64,000 bases of DNA, taken from Helopsaltes ochotensis. Its lineage: Eukaryota; Chordata; Aves; Passeriformes; Locustellidae. Below are positions 34,832 through 45,430 of this stretch, piece by piece. The position numbers and the translations under genes are program-made. Numbering within the stretch: position 1 is the stretch's first letter; each line of letters opens with the position of its first letter. The DNA is taken from contig VXBM01000758.1 of the NCBI GenBank assembly GCA_013400155.1, positions 340,019 to 404,018 of the forward strand, read 5' to 3'. The notes beneath the pieces are model-generated. The model was not told the DNA's origin. It was given only the letters and a program-made list of their open reading frames with translations, and made no database searches.

Positions 34832-36779
34832 TATGCATGTCAGTTGAGAAAAAAACCCCAATATTTATCCTCATAGAAGATTACAGCTAATTTGATACAA
34901 TATTGAGGAGCAGATCAGTTCAGAAACCCATGACCTGTAAGGTTAGGCCAAATATACAAGTTTAAAATTGAGCAAAATGTACATCTAATCCATCTAATCT
35001 TGATATTTAAGATTTAAATGGGTCACTACCTTCTATACTTCCTTGCTTTTTCTCACTTGATAAATAACATGAAATGCAAAAAGGAAATAGTACCCCAAGG
35101 CCATTCCAAATTATATTTAATGAAATTAACCCTCATATTTGGGCTTGCTTATTTTATATTTCTTACATATGCTACTTCACTGAAGGCACAAAATATTGTG
35201 TTCATATACAATAATATAACCTTTAAGCCTCAAGAAACTTTCTCAGCTATTGAAAAATCTGACACCTTAAAAAAAAAGTCAACTAAATGCAACACCAAAA
35301 AAGTTGTTCTATTTGCTAAAAAAAAAAAATAAAACAAAAACAAAGGTTGAAAGAAATGGATTAGACTTCATTTGCATGAATAAATGAAGTTACAGTCCAA
35401 TTACCATGCTAATCTAATTACTACTGGACTGATTTCTGAGTACATCTGCAGACTTTTTTTGTCAGAACTGAAAGAGAAAAACAGGAAAAAATGTGATGAT
35501 ATTTGTATTGTCTAAATCCCTTCAGCAGCTGCAGTCTAATTTGTTTTGTAAGGCAGGGCAATGACAAAACTGCTTCAAATGGTTTTGCCTAATGATTGTC
35601 TCTCAGGGGCCATTACATTGTCCTCACCTTTCAAAGTACATAGGATATTAGCTGTGATGCCTTCATTTTAGCCTACTACTCTGTGACCTCTAAGGAATCC
35701 TTAGTTTTCCTGTTTAGGAGAATTTCTGGCTCCATATGCCATCAAAATTTGATATAATTTTGGCCTATTTGACACAATCTTTATAATCTCTCTTATAAAC
35801 TTTCATTGCATTTCTCTTTGTGAAAATGGAAATAGGGCAAAGGAAAAAACTAATTTTTCTGTGTCATACTGAACAATATAATTTTCAGTGCTTAACCTTT
35901 CCTAATATGCTTAAAGCATCAAAAATAAATAGCTGCTGTCCTTGTTCTAACCGTTCTTTAATGAGATAGAACGCCGTACACAAACCTACATTTTATATGA
36001 GATGACATCATATTAAATGACTCTCAAGAATACTGCAGATATTTTAAAAATTTTTTTTTTTCTTAAAGTGAAGCATTTGCCAAAAAGTTCAACACAAAGA
36101 ACATTTAGAGTACGTATTTAAGCCCAGATTGTATCAAACTTTTTGGATAAAATCCATTTGCAGTCTCCAAAACTGACTTCTATTGTGGTAACTCTAAAAC
36201 TTGGATGTCACGCTTCTTTGTGTGTCTTGGTTTTGGCACACCATACGTTGTGTTCTTGCCTTTTGAAAACCTAGTCCCCCATCACAGCTGAATTAGACCC
36301 ACAGCTCAGACCAAAGAGGGGCAGGCATGGGCTTCAGCCTCCTGCAGTGCAGAGGCAGAGCACAGGGGTCCCACAGGGTGGGTTACTGCAATGCACCAGG
36401 AAGCTTTCAGATGACAGCAGGGGTACAGGGGTCCACAGAAAAGCAGTACTAAATTCCCATGGAGATTTAGAATGGAGAGCTAATCTCTATTCCATTTTTA
36501 AAGTAAATAATTCAGGAGCCTAAACAGAGACAACTCAACAACACAGGGTATTTCCTCATTCACAAGTTCTATACTGAAGACCCTCAAAGTGCAAAAGGCA
36601 TTAAGATGCACCTCTGTACCCTGTATTCAGTATTTTCTATTTACTGAAAATTTAGCATACAAGCTCTTACAACTTCCTCCCTGAAATCCCCCAGACTTTG
36701 TACATGAAGGATTTGAAGCAGCCTAACCAGCTCATAGATACAGATCCCAATCTCCCAGTGCTTTGGAAACAGCCTGACC
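34832..36779. other. AT-rich non-coding stretch with a GC-richer patch
   Basis: At 35345-35430 there is an octamer ATTTGCAT inside a small 9-bp inverted repeat, followed by several TAAT motifs. At 36290-36440 the sequence becomes GC-richer and contains a near-repeat (ACAGGGGTCCCACA and ACAGGGGTCCACA). No gene or known element identified. Confidence 0.5.
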
Positions 36780-36801
36780 AAAAAAAAAAAAAAAAAAAAA
36801 A
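36780..36801. repeat. poly(A) run, 22 bases
   Basis: Uninterrupted A. No AATAAA precedes it on the plus strand, so it is not an obvious transcript tail. Confidence 0.95.
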
Positions 36802-37045
36802 TCCGAAAACTCATCTTCTGAAGGCAGGAAGGGTTTATTGAACTTGCACAGAAAATACAGAATTGTTGTCCCAAAGTTTTGAACTCTTCCACGAGCTGTG
36901 GACTGCTTTGGCCTACATGTCTCCGTGCCCTTTGCACAGAAACCAGGGCAAAGGGGGAAGATTGCATGTTATCCAGCCTTGCCTGCATGGGGACAGGCTG
37001 CAACCCAGACATTATTTCAAGAGATAAAAGACGGTAATTGTTCCA
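36802..37045 (-). mobile_element. possible LTR fragment (R/U5-like), minus strand
   Basis: Read on the minus strand this GC-richer block contains CAGCCTGTCCCCATGCAGGC, TTGCCCTGGTTTCTGTGCAA, and near its end GTTCAATAAACCCTTCCTGC. An AATAAACCCTTCCTGCCTT-type signal is common in retroviral R/U5 regions. No A tail follows the signal on that strand, so it does not look like a retrocopy. No LTR ends could be assigned and the family is unknown. The 141-codon minus frame across this block and the poly(A) is not convincing as a gene. Confidence 0.3.
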
Positions 37046-39114
37046 ATATACAGAGTTGAAACACAATCTTAGAGAGTTGGATTTTCAATAAATGTTATGG
37101 AAATATGGCATTATCAGGCTTCTATGGTTAAAATTTTCAGTATTCTAAACTAACAGGTGGAACTTCAGAATTTCATTTTAGCTTAACACTTCTCTTACAA
37201 AGTTTATATAATACAATGCTAAAGCAAAAGTACTGTCGATGCTAAAAGCTATAAATTTATTTGCATGCTATCAGATTCTGTGAAAAAAGAAAGTATTAAC
37301 AAATTTCTCAGTTTTTTGTAACTGACCTTTTAGCCCTGGAATGTCAGATTACAGTTCTCTTAAGAAGTCTAAGTATGATCTAGTACCCAGTAAGGAACTT
37401 TGCAAATACAGAAAGAATAACTGGGACCAGTCAAAAAAATCAATATAAAAACAGATTTTATCATTACAGTTCCTACAAATCCTTCCAAGCAATGATAAAC
37501 TCAGTAATTAGATATCTGACCTTTGCCATTGTTCACACTACTGTTAAAATTTCCACATTACATTATTTTATTTTTAATGATTAAGTGATCTAGATGTTCA
37601 GCATATTAACATTCTGCCTAAGAATCAGTGTTCCTTGTTTCACACACTCTATTTTCAGTTTATCAATTTGCATAGACAATATTCCATTTTTACATGAAAT
37701 GGCCCATACTTTTGGCTCAAATTTGCAATCACTTAGAATAAATTTCTTGTGTGCATTGTTTCATTGCTGCAAGGTGTTGATTCAGAGAAGAATAATGAAT
37801 TGGAGATTAGCAGAAAATATAAAAATAGAAATCATTCATTCCACTCTAAACCCCACACATTATGACTAGTTTAACTGTGCAGCAAATTAAGTTTGCTTCC
37901 TCAATAATGTTTTTTCAGCTGAAAAAGTTTTCTGAACAAATAGGTAATTATTATCATGAATAATAATTTAAATTATTCAGAAAGTAGAAACTGCAATAAC
38001 AAATTTTGTGGATGTCACCTCATTAGAATGAAGGACCATTTATAGCAAGGAAATGCAAGCGTCCTTCCAACTGGGCTGGAAACATGACTTAAAATTTGCA
38101 CAATGAAGGAAACTTTTCAGCAATAAAAGGTGGAAGGGGAATATATATTGCAAATTAAATGGGAAATTAAAAATAAACAAGCTGTGAAGACTCCTGCAAT
38201 CTATTTTGTCCTTAAACCTCAAGTCCTTATCCCCTTTGGTTTTCCCCAGCTTGCATGCCTTGTGAAGGGAATTCTGTGTGTATGATGTTCAAGTTCATTT
38301 GGTTTATTTCATTGTCTGCAATGCTACCTTGTTTAAGATTTCCTATATGGGCAATTATTCATGTTGCCTCTGCAGACTGACATATCTATTACAGGGAGCA
38401 CGAGGCTTAATAAGATTGATCCACACACAAAGTGAATAAAGTTTTCCTACATACAGTTTGATCTTAAAAGTTCATTATTTTTACAAACCTAATATCGTTG
38501 GAACAATGGAATGTTGGAACAATATTCCAAAGATGGAACTCTTTTATCCTGGTCATATCTACAATTTTGAATTTTTAATCGGCATACTTCCTGAAATGGA
38601 AAATGTAAATGAACAAAGTTGTATTTCGTTAATTTGATTATATTTCTTTGAGTTTCTGTATGAGTCCACCCACACATACAGATATCCACCTTTGCATACC
38701 TCATTTTCATGGACACCCATTAAGATCAATCAGAATTAACTTTTAAAATGGATTAGTTAAACTATATTAAACTCCTGCCTGGACACTCTCATTCAGAATT
38801 AGAGAGGGCTTGCATTTGGTTTAATTTAATTTATTCAGGATGTGAATCCACTAATCTACTTTAATTAATGATGCTCTGAATTCACGACTTTAGTCAATTT
38901 GGGTTAACTTTCACAATTGCATTAATGTAGACAAAGTCTCAATGTAATTCCAAACATAACGCAGTATTACCGTAGCCAACTTACACGTTGTGACTCTATG
39001 TCCATAGTCAAGATAAATTTCATGAGCTCCTGGATGAGTTTCATGGGTTTGTGCAGCGAGAAAGGCCAAGATGAAATCTAAATTCGCAGAAGACACAGCT
39101 TTTCTTTTGAGCCC
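37046..39114. other. AT-rich non-coding stretch, no gene seen
   Basis: No repeat family recognised. A TAATTTAATTTATT-type A/T patch lies near 38822-38835. Confidence 0.6.
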
Positions 39115-39192
39115 ACAAAAAAAACCCAAAAAACCCCCCAAAAAAACCCCAAAACAAAACAACAACAAAAAAAAACCCACCAAAACCCAAAC
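39115..39192. repeat. A/C-only low-complexity tract
   Basis: Runs of A broken by CC to CCCCCC, with almost no G or T. It resembles the tract at 51417-51550, but without a fixed period. Confidence 0.9.
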
Positions 39193-40560
39193 CTGTTCAA
39201 ACAACTGGATGGAGGTAAATGCTTCTAGATGAAAGACAGGTGATGGACAACTTAAGCATGCGGATCACTAAGTATCCCTCAACACTTCACAGGATTAAAA
39301 GTGTTATTCCCAAGACACCCTGAGTAATTACCTTGCGTTTTTCTAGCACCACTTGCAGCTTAAGTTGGCTGCAGTATTCCCTACTTGGCATTGTAAGAAA
39401 GGGAATTTCTGCTCTGCACTCTTGAGCAGCTGCCACTTTGCACTTCAGTGGAGGACCAACATGTATAACCTGCAATGCTTAGCAACCTCACAATTCTCAG
39501 AAAGAAAGAAATATATAACTGTTTATATGCAGGATGTTTTTCCTTGCATTTGCTGTTTTGCTGGGGAGACTTGACAGACACTCTGTGCTTTAGAGTACAC
39601 CAAAAACTTGTATGAAAAGAAGCCTTAAGGAAGTCACATTAAGGAAGTCACAATTAGAATCATATTAATTAACTGGAAATTTAGTTAATATTTTAGTTAA
39701 AATTTTAATTCCCTAAGTATCAACTTGAAGAGTTTAATAAGTTCTTTTAAATTCCACTAGTCTAAATGTAACCAAGTTCTTCAGCTATTGAAAATGAACA
39801 TTTTTCTTTCATGTCTGCATTTTTCTGAATGTCACAGTAACAACAGGTTTTTATGTTTTCTTAGGACAAAGCCTTAGCTATCACTACACCTCTTACAAAT
39901 AACTAGCAGGTGGAACTGTTTCTAAGTCAAAATATATTTTTATTCTTTCAGCTAATAATTTCCATTGATAACAGAAACCCGGTGTCATATAACAAAGTAT
40001 AATGGCTAAACAACTGGACAAATTGTTAAAAAAAATTACCTGCATATACTGAAAGTGTTTTAAAAAATAAATTATTGTACACATCCTCAAAGCCTCAAGA
40101 TGATACCCTTCCTTTCCCCGCCCCCATACACATATACACAGTTTTGGCTTTGTTTTCGAAAAAAAAATATATATATTCAAAACAGTAGGAAATCTGCTTT
40201 CTTCACTGGAAATATAGTGCAACTCTTGGAGTGCACTGTCCCATAGTATAGTGCAAACTTTGTAAATTTATAAGTTTTTAAGTTGAGAGACAACTTAATA
40301 CAAAACAAATTTCATATATATGTTGTTTTAATCATCAAGTAAAAAACATATTTTAAAATTATTTTTCCTAAAAGGTATGTTGTGATTTCACACTTGCCAA
40401 AAATTCTTGCTTGTTGCCTATAAAATCACCTCTCTGGTGATTCTTCTCTTTTCTTTCCTCTTAAGTTTAGCAACTAGAGTAGCTTTTTTGATTTTCATCC
40501 AAGAAGCAGTCAGGTACTTCTTGAATTGCAGATAAAAGTATGCATAATGTTAAGTATAGC
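39193..40560. other. AT-rich non-coding stretch, no gene seen
   Basis: Short overlapping frames on both strands at 39287-39581 have no family features. A TATATATAT stretch after a 9-base A run lies near 40159-40176. Confidence 0.6.
39625..39652 (+). repeat. 14-bp perfect tandem duplication
   Basis: TTAAGGAAGTCACA twice, head to tail. Confidence 0.92.
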
Positions 40561-40579
40561 TTTTTTTTTTTTTTTTTTT
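40561..40579. repeat. poly(T) run, 19 bases
   Basis: Uninterrupted T followed by a CTTC/TTTTTT pyrimidine patch. Confidence 0.95.
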
Positions 40580-40860
40580 CTTCTTTTTTACATAATAGGT
40601 GATGACATGGACTGAGATGGACATCACAGTATGGTGACATTTAGAAAATTAGCTGGATAGCAGGCAAATAGAAACCCAAAAAGCATAATAAATGCACTAG
40701 CTTCCTTTGAAATTGCTACTAGGAATGTCTTTCCCCTCTACATGCAGTGATGGTGAATCCATTACACACACAGTGATAGTGGACGTAATGCTCCTGCTTG
40801 TACAGCTCATTCTGGTCCAGAGCTCTGAATACAATGTAGAAAAATGTGCAAGTAATCTGT

Positions 40861-40980
40861 ATTCTCTCTTTAAATACAGAGAAACTGCTGCACGGAGACG
40901 TTAAACATCTCACCCACGATCACTGAATGGCTTATCCTCCATCACAGCAGGGCTCAGTGGTGGTGGCAGAACGGGGAACA
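40861..40980 (-). mobile_element. second ancient MIR-like SINE relic
   Basis: In the plus direction the blocks TACAGAGAAACTGCTGCACG, GAGACGTTAAACATCTCACC, CACGATCAC and, after about 20 extra bases, ATCACAGCAGGGCTCAGTGG and GTGGCAGAACGGGGAA follow the reverse complement of MIR (TTTACAG..GAAACTGAGGCACAGAGAGGTTAAGTGACTT.., then CACACAGC..AGTGGCAGAGC..GGA). The order is right but divergence is high, and an insertion must be assumed in the middle. Same orientation as the relic at 9755. Confidence 0.45.
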
Positions 40981-42172
40981 TTAATTCCTACACCAGAAAT
41001 GTTCATTTTCCTGTGTAAGCTGTTACCATCTACCTGCCACAAAGAGTTCCCACCAGGAAAACTCTTCCAATTTGAAAAGTTTAGGATGTTAATATTATTC
41101 AGTTGAAAACCTGTAGTGTGGAAAATGTTATCAGCAGAAGCTCAGAAAGATTATTAATCATAGCACTTGAGCAGGTCAGGTCTGCTAAGGACCTGACAAA
41201 TCCTGTGCAGAACTAAATAGGTCCCTTATGAGAGATCATGAGGAATCCATGAACATAGTGCAGGGATAACTGAGGATTTTTAATTGGACCACTTGAAGGA
41301 TTACAAAGGTACAAAAGTATTATTTCAGATGTAGGGTCTTAATGCAGGTCTCACTGTAAAAGCCAAGAAACATGACAAAGTTTAAGAGATTATACTTTGA
41401 GTCTAAATTCCTGAGATGGATGATATTGATCCTGTATTTTAAAACATAACTGGGGGACTTTTTCATATTCTTGTCACTCTACTACTTATTTACCTCTTCC
41501 TGTAGCATTTGAAAGATTTACAAGGAGGTTCTGCTAAACATATCTGGTTTTGTCAGTCTGAAATTTCCAAGCTCTGAGGTATCTCCAGGCATTGTGTGGC
41601 AATTTGCCTTTTTTGGAGAAGGACCTTGAACAGCTGGAACAGTTAACAAAGTGAAAAATCCTTGAAATGCAAGGCAAATTGGGAAATATGTTTCTGTAAC
41701 AATCATACTTTTGTAGTGACTCTTTGAATAGGACCTTGAGTTGTATTACAAACTCAGGCATACCTATATACAATAAGGACAATCAACCCATTCAAAGTAT
41801 CAAAACACCATAAATGACTCTGATGATAAAAGCTGGAGCCACTCAAGGTGGTTTTAAAATTGTTAAAATTACCAAGAGGCAGCTGAAGAGAGCTCACTGA
41901 ACTATTGTTTGGGGATCCTCAGCAGTATTGTTAGTGTCAATTCTAACAATCTTCCATTAATGATTCTTAAAAAGCCGGTGACTGAAGCCCTCCAACATTG
42001 ACCACAAGGGTTTTTCAGAGGAAATACAATTTCATGCAGCTCTGTTAAGAACACTTTTTATTAGAGCAGCAGACAAGAGGAACTGGTTCCTTAGCAATAG
42101 TTACTTGGAAGGAAAAGTGCCTGGTCCTTTAAACATATGTAGGGGTTCATACTCCTGCGAGTGCATCCATTT
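40981..42172. other. non-coding stretch, nothing recognised
   Basis: Includes an 8-bp perfect inverted repeat GTCAGGTC/GACCTGAC at 41175-41197. No gene or transposon seen. Confidence 0.6.
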
Positions 42173-42238
42173 ATATATATATATATGTATGTATGTATAT
42201 ATATATGTACACATGCACACACACATATATACCCTGAT
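42173..42238. repeat. TA/TATG/CA microsatellite
   Basis: TATATATATATATGTATGTA passing into TATATA and then CACACACACATATATA. An alternating purine-pyrimidine tract. Confidence 0.92.
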
Positions 42239-43418
42239 GAAATGTGTATAATTCTCATTTTTGAAGAGAAGAAGGAAAAAAAAAAAGAAAAAGAAAGAAA
42301 CAGTTCACACACAATTTAAAGTAGTTTTCTGAAAGGTAGTTCAGGATGTTCATCTACAGCAATGCTGTAGACTATGACAGGAAACCCAGTAGGTTTACAA
42401 AGAAAGAAAACTAAAAGCCAAACTGAAATATTAGGGTGATGGGTTTTATCAGCCACAACAACACCAGGGAAGACACTTGTTTGTCACAAAGAGGTCTATC
42501 AATACTGAATGATACAAAGTTATAGATAGCACAGATGGCTTTTTCAATCAATGATTGTACAAATCCATGTTTTTAGTGATGGGCTGGAAAAAATGAAGAG
42601 GTTTATCTAATTTTTTCTGTCAGGCTGTTTATTGCACTGCACTAGAAAAAGTTAAACATGACATCTTCCTTAATAACTTCCCTAAATTTTAATATTCCAG
42701 AAGAGAAATTATCTCTATGGTTAACATCCTCAGATTAAATTATTTTGTTTTTCATTTTGCAAAATGGCTTTGCCTAGTCAGCATCCGTACTCAAATTTGT
42801 ATTTGCTTATTTCTTGCAGACAGTCACTCATTAGGAGTTGCTACAGAAGGCTAGACATAATGATGCTGCTTAATCTCACAGGTTTTATTTCAACCTGTTA
42901 AATGTTTACTAGCTTCCTGCAGTCGTATCTGAAGATAACATACTTTACAGCTTCGTTATTTAAACCCAGAGCTGATTTTCAGGCATAATTTTGAGATCAA
43001 GTCTGCAAAGGAGTTCCAAGTACTTCTCCTAAAACTGACCTGCAATGAATATTTTTTTTTCTTCCAGAGCCATGAGTAAATGATTTTAAAACAGATACTG
43101 AAGACTCTTTAAAAAACAAACAAAAAAGCAGGCTACCATCCCGCTCAATGCCACATAACTCACTGATGAGGCTCAGAAATCTGAGATTCAACTAGATAAT
43201 CAGATTCATTCTCTTAGTTTGTGCAAAGATTGTTCAGTGCCTAGTTCTTCAACTGAAATGGTTTTTGGGCTGGAAGACAAAGACTTAGAGAATTGTCTAG
43301 CAATAGAGCAAGTTTTCCTGTCATATCCCAAGGGTTTTGTCTTAACACAAGAGTACATAATTAGAAGTCAAATATGTTGAAAGCAGTAGTGGAACTCCAC
43401 CATGCCTAGAAAAAAGAA
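42239..43418. other. non-coding stretch, nothing recognised
   Basis: An A/G-rich patch lies at 42267-42300. No gene or family repeat recognised. Confidence 0.6.
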
Positions 43419-43724
43419 GGCTTTGGGATGATCCAACTGCAGCCTTCCAGTACCTGAAGGGAACTTTCAGGAAAGATGGGGCAAGACAATTTACCAGGGC
43501 ACATAGTGACAGGACAAGGCAGAATGGCTTCAAACTGAAAGAGGCTGGGTTTAGATTAGATATATGAAGGTATGCACTGGAACAGAGAAGTTGTGGATGC
43601 CCCATCCCCAGAAGTGTTGAAGGCCAGGCTGGATGGGCTCTGAGAACCTGGTCTAGTGGAAGGTGCCCCTGCCCATGGCAGAGAACTTCTTGACTTCCAA
43701 CCCAAACCATTCCATGACTCTATG
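43419..43724 (+). mobile_element. CR1 LINE, 3'-terminal fragment
   Basis: Contains typical CR1 ORF2-end and tail blocks in order: CTGCAGCCTTCCAGTACCTG, GTGACAGGACAAGGCAGAAT, TGGCTTCAAACTGAAAGAGG, TTTAGATTAGATAT, GCACTGGAACAGAGAAG, GTGGATGCCCCATCCCCAGA, GGCCAGGCTGGATGGGCTCT, CTGGTCTAGTGGAAGGTGCC, and a tail of CCAACCCAAACCATTCCATG ACTCTATG. A short deletion removes the segment between the TTAGATAT and GCACTGG blocks. 5'-truncated and non-functional. Confidence 0.9.
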
Positions 43725-43727
43725 CCT

Positions 43728-43885
43728 CTTGGGAAGCTGTTGCAGTGATTGATTGTTCCTGCTGTAAAAATGTCTTTCTTATGCTGAGATAGTCTGCCCT
43801 AGTGCAACTTTTACCTGCTGCCCTTACCTTGTTCGTGTGACTACTTGTGAAGAGAGTGTGTTCTTTTCTAACTTAAGAGACCAGA
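43728..43885 (-). mobile_element. CR1 LINE internal fragment, opposite orientation
   Basis: In the plus direction the blocks GGGAAGCTGTTGCAGTGATT, CTGCTGTAAAAATGTCTTTC, CCCTAGTGCAACTTTTACCT, GCTGCCCTTACCTTGTTCGT and CTTGTGAAGAGAGTG follow the reverse complement of late CR1 ORF2. This piece lacks the last roughly 180 bases of CR1. It abuts the 3' end of the plus-strand CR1 at 43724, giving an inverted pair that shares the GCACTGGAACAG region. Confidence 0.6.
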
Positions 43886-45254
43886 ATATAAACAGTTCTA
43901 TAAGCGAGGCCCTATGAATGACTAAAATCAGGAAAGACTTTTCCAGAGGTATATAATATTTGCAGTTTGGTCATCCATAAGAGACTGATTCACTGAGAGA
44001 GATTTCCTGAATTGCCATGTCTAACTGATGTGCTTTTGGATTGTATCATTAATAGCTATGAACTGTCCCAGTTCTCTTCAATATCACCAAAGCTCCCGTT
44101 GGCATATTTGTCATTCTTCCTGTGATGTCATTAATCAACATATTAATGAGGATGAATATGAAAAATTATCCTTGAAAAATTTCATTACTAACCCCTATTT
44201 AGAGAACTCTTAACATAAACATTTTGCACTCTCAGTTAACCAGTTCTTTCTTTCCTATAGCTTTTCACTTTATTTCTATGAGGTACACCTTAAGTCACTC
44301 TACTGTAGCAATTGAGTAAATTATTGATTTAAATCTAGGTAAGTCAGAAAACACACATATTTGTTTTATAGGTTTGAAGTTGGGGCTTTTATTTCCTATA
44401 GAAGCATATTTAAATAATTGTCATTTACCTTCGATATAATCTTTTATATTTTGTCACTATTTGTTTCCCTGATCTAATTTGCTATCCTTGAGAAGATATT
44501 AAATGATTGAAAGTTGGGCACCAAAATAATGCCAGTTAATTTTTTCCACAGTTACAGAGGCTGAAGTGAAGGTTTGCAGAAGGGCTTGAAGAAGCAGAAA
44601 AATATTTTTGCATATTATTGCCTCAATACCTTACACTCAAATACTGGACAAAGTAAATTGAATGTTAAGTAATAATGCATAATTACACATCCAGAGAGAT
44701 GATAATGAAGAGTAAGTACAACAAACTGTAATCCAATCACAAAGGCAAAGCATGCAAATGAAACAATCAGGTTAAAGATGCTGAATTGGCAGCATTTAAT
44801 AAAGATTTATAGAGAAAGAATATAATTTAGCATAGCAGAAAAAAAAATCTATTAGCAAATATAATCTCCCTGATGCAATTCCTTTTTGGTACATGTTAAT
44901 TCTTCTATTAACAAATCTCCAATGATTTTGTATTGAATATTCAAGGCAACTGAGTCAATATTAGGGAATCATATAATTCCCTGGCAGAAAGGAAAGGATT
45001 CATTACAGCTACTGAGAATTCATTTGAACGCATGAAATAAAATATTGCCAAGTATTAAGTGATACAGGATCCAAGTGCTTGAGACCTATGGAGTTTTCAT
45101 GGTACCACCACCCCTGAATTTAGGACACGAAGTCTAATCTGGAAGCAGGCTGCCTCATGATGTCACCCTGATTTGCAGCCTTCTGATGTGTTTTCATTTT
45201 TGTAATGGAGTTCTCATGCTTTCAAGTATCAACAAATGTTTTGTTTTCATATTT
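43886..45254. other. AT-rich non-coding stretch, no gene seen
   Basis: Contains a perfect POU octamer ATGCAAAT at 44752-44759 close to CACAAAGG. A single motif is weak evidence for regulation. No gene or repeat family recognised. Confidence 0.55.
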
Positions 45255-45430
45255 TCATGGAGGAGGAGAGAGTTGATGGACTGTTGGTCTGACCAGTGTG
45301 TTGGAGAGGTGGTGGATTCACCCTCCAATCCATGGTCACTTTTAGAATTCTATAAAATAAAATATGTAAATAAAAGTTTCCCTTCTTTTCCGGCACGACT
45401 CAGCGAGCAGGTGCAATTCTTTCCTGTTTC
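45255..45430 (+). mobile_element. possible LTR fragment of unknown family
   Basis: A GC-richer block with GGAGGAGAGAGTTGATGGAC, TGTTGGTCTGACCAGTGTG, GAGAGGTGGTGGATTCACCC, then a TATAAAAT (45351) and an AATAAAAG (45369) 20 bases apart, then TTTCCGGCACGACTCAGCGA. The TATA-like and AATAAA motifs close together, followed by a CpG-containing stretch, are suggestive of a U3/R/U5 region. The wording is reminiscent of avian retroviral LTRs, but I cannot name the family or mark its ends. The 149-codon plus frame (45186-45635) spanning this block has no recognisable domain. Confidence 0.35.

Noticed and set aside
36641..37066. 141-codon minus-strand frame as a gene
   Set aside because: It reads through the poly(A) tract as poly-Phe and through a block that looks LTR-derived.
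43342..43710. 122-codon minus-strand frame
   Set aside because: Antisense to the CR1 3' fragment at 43419-43724.
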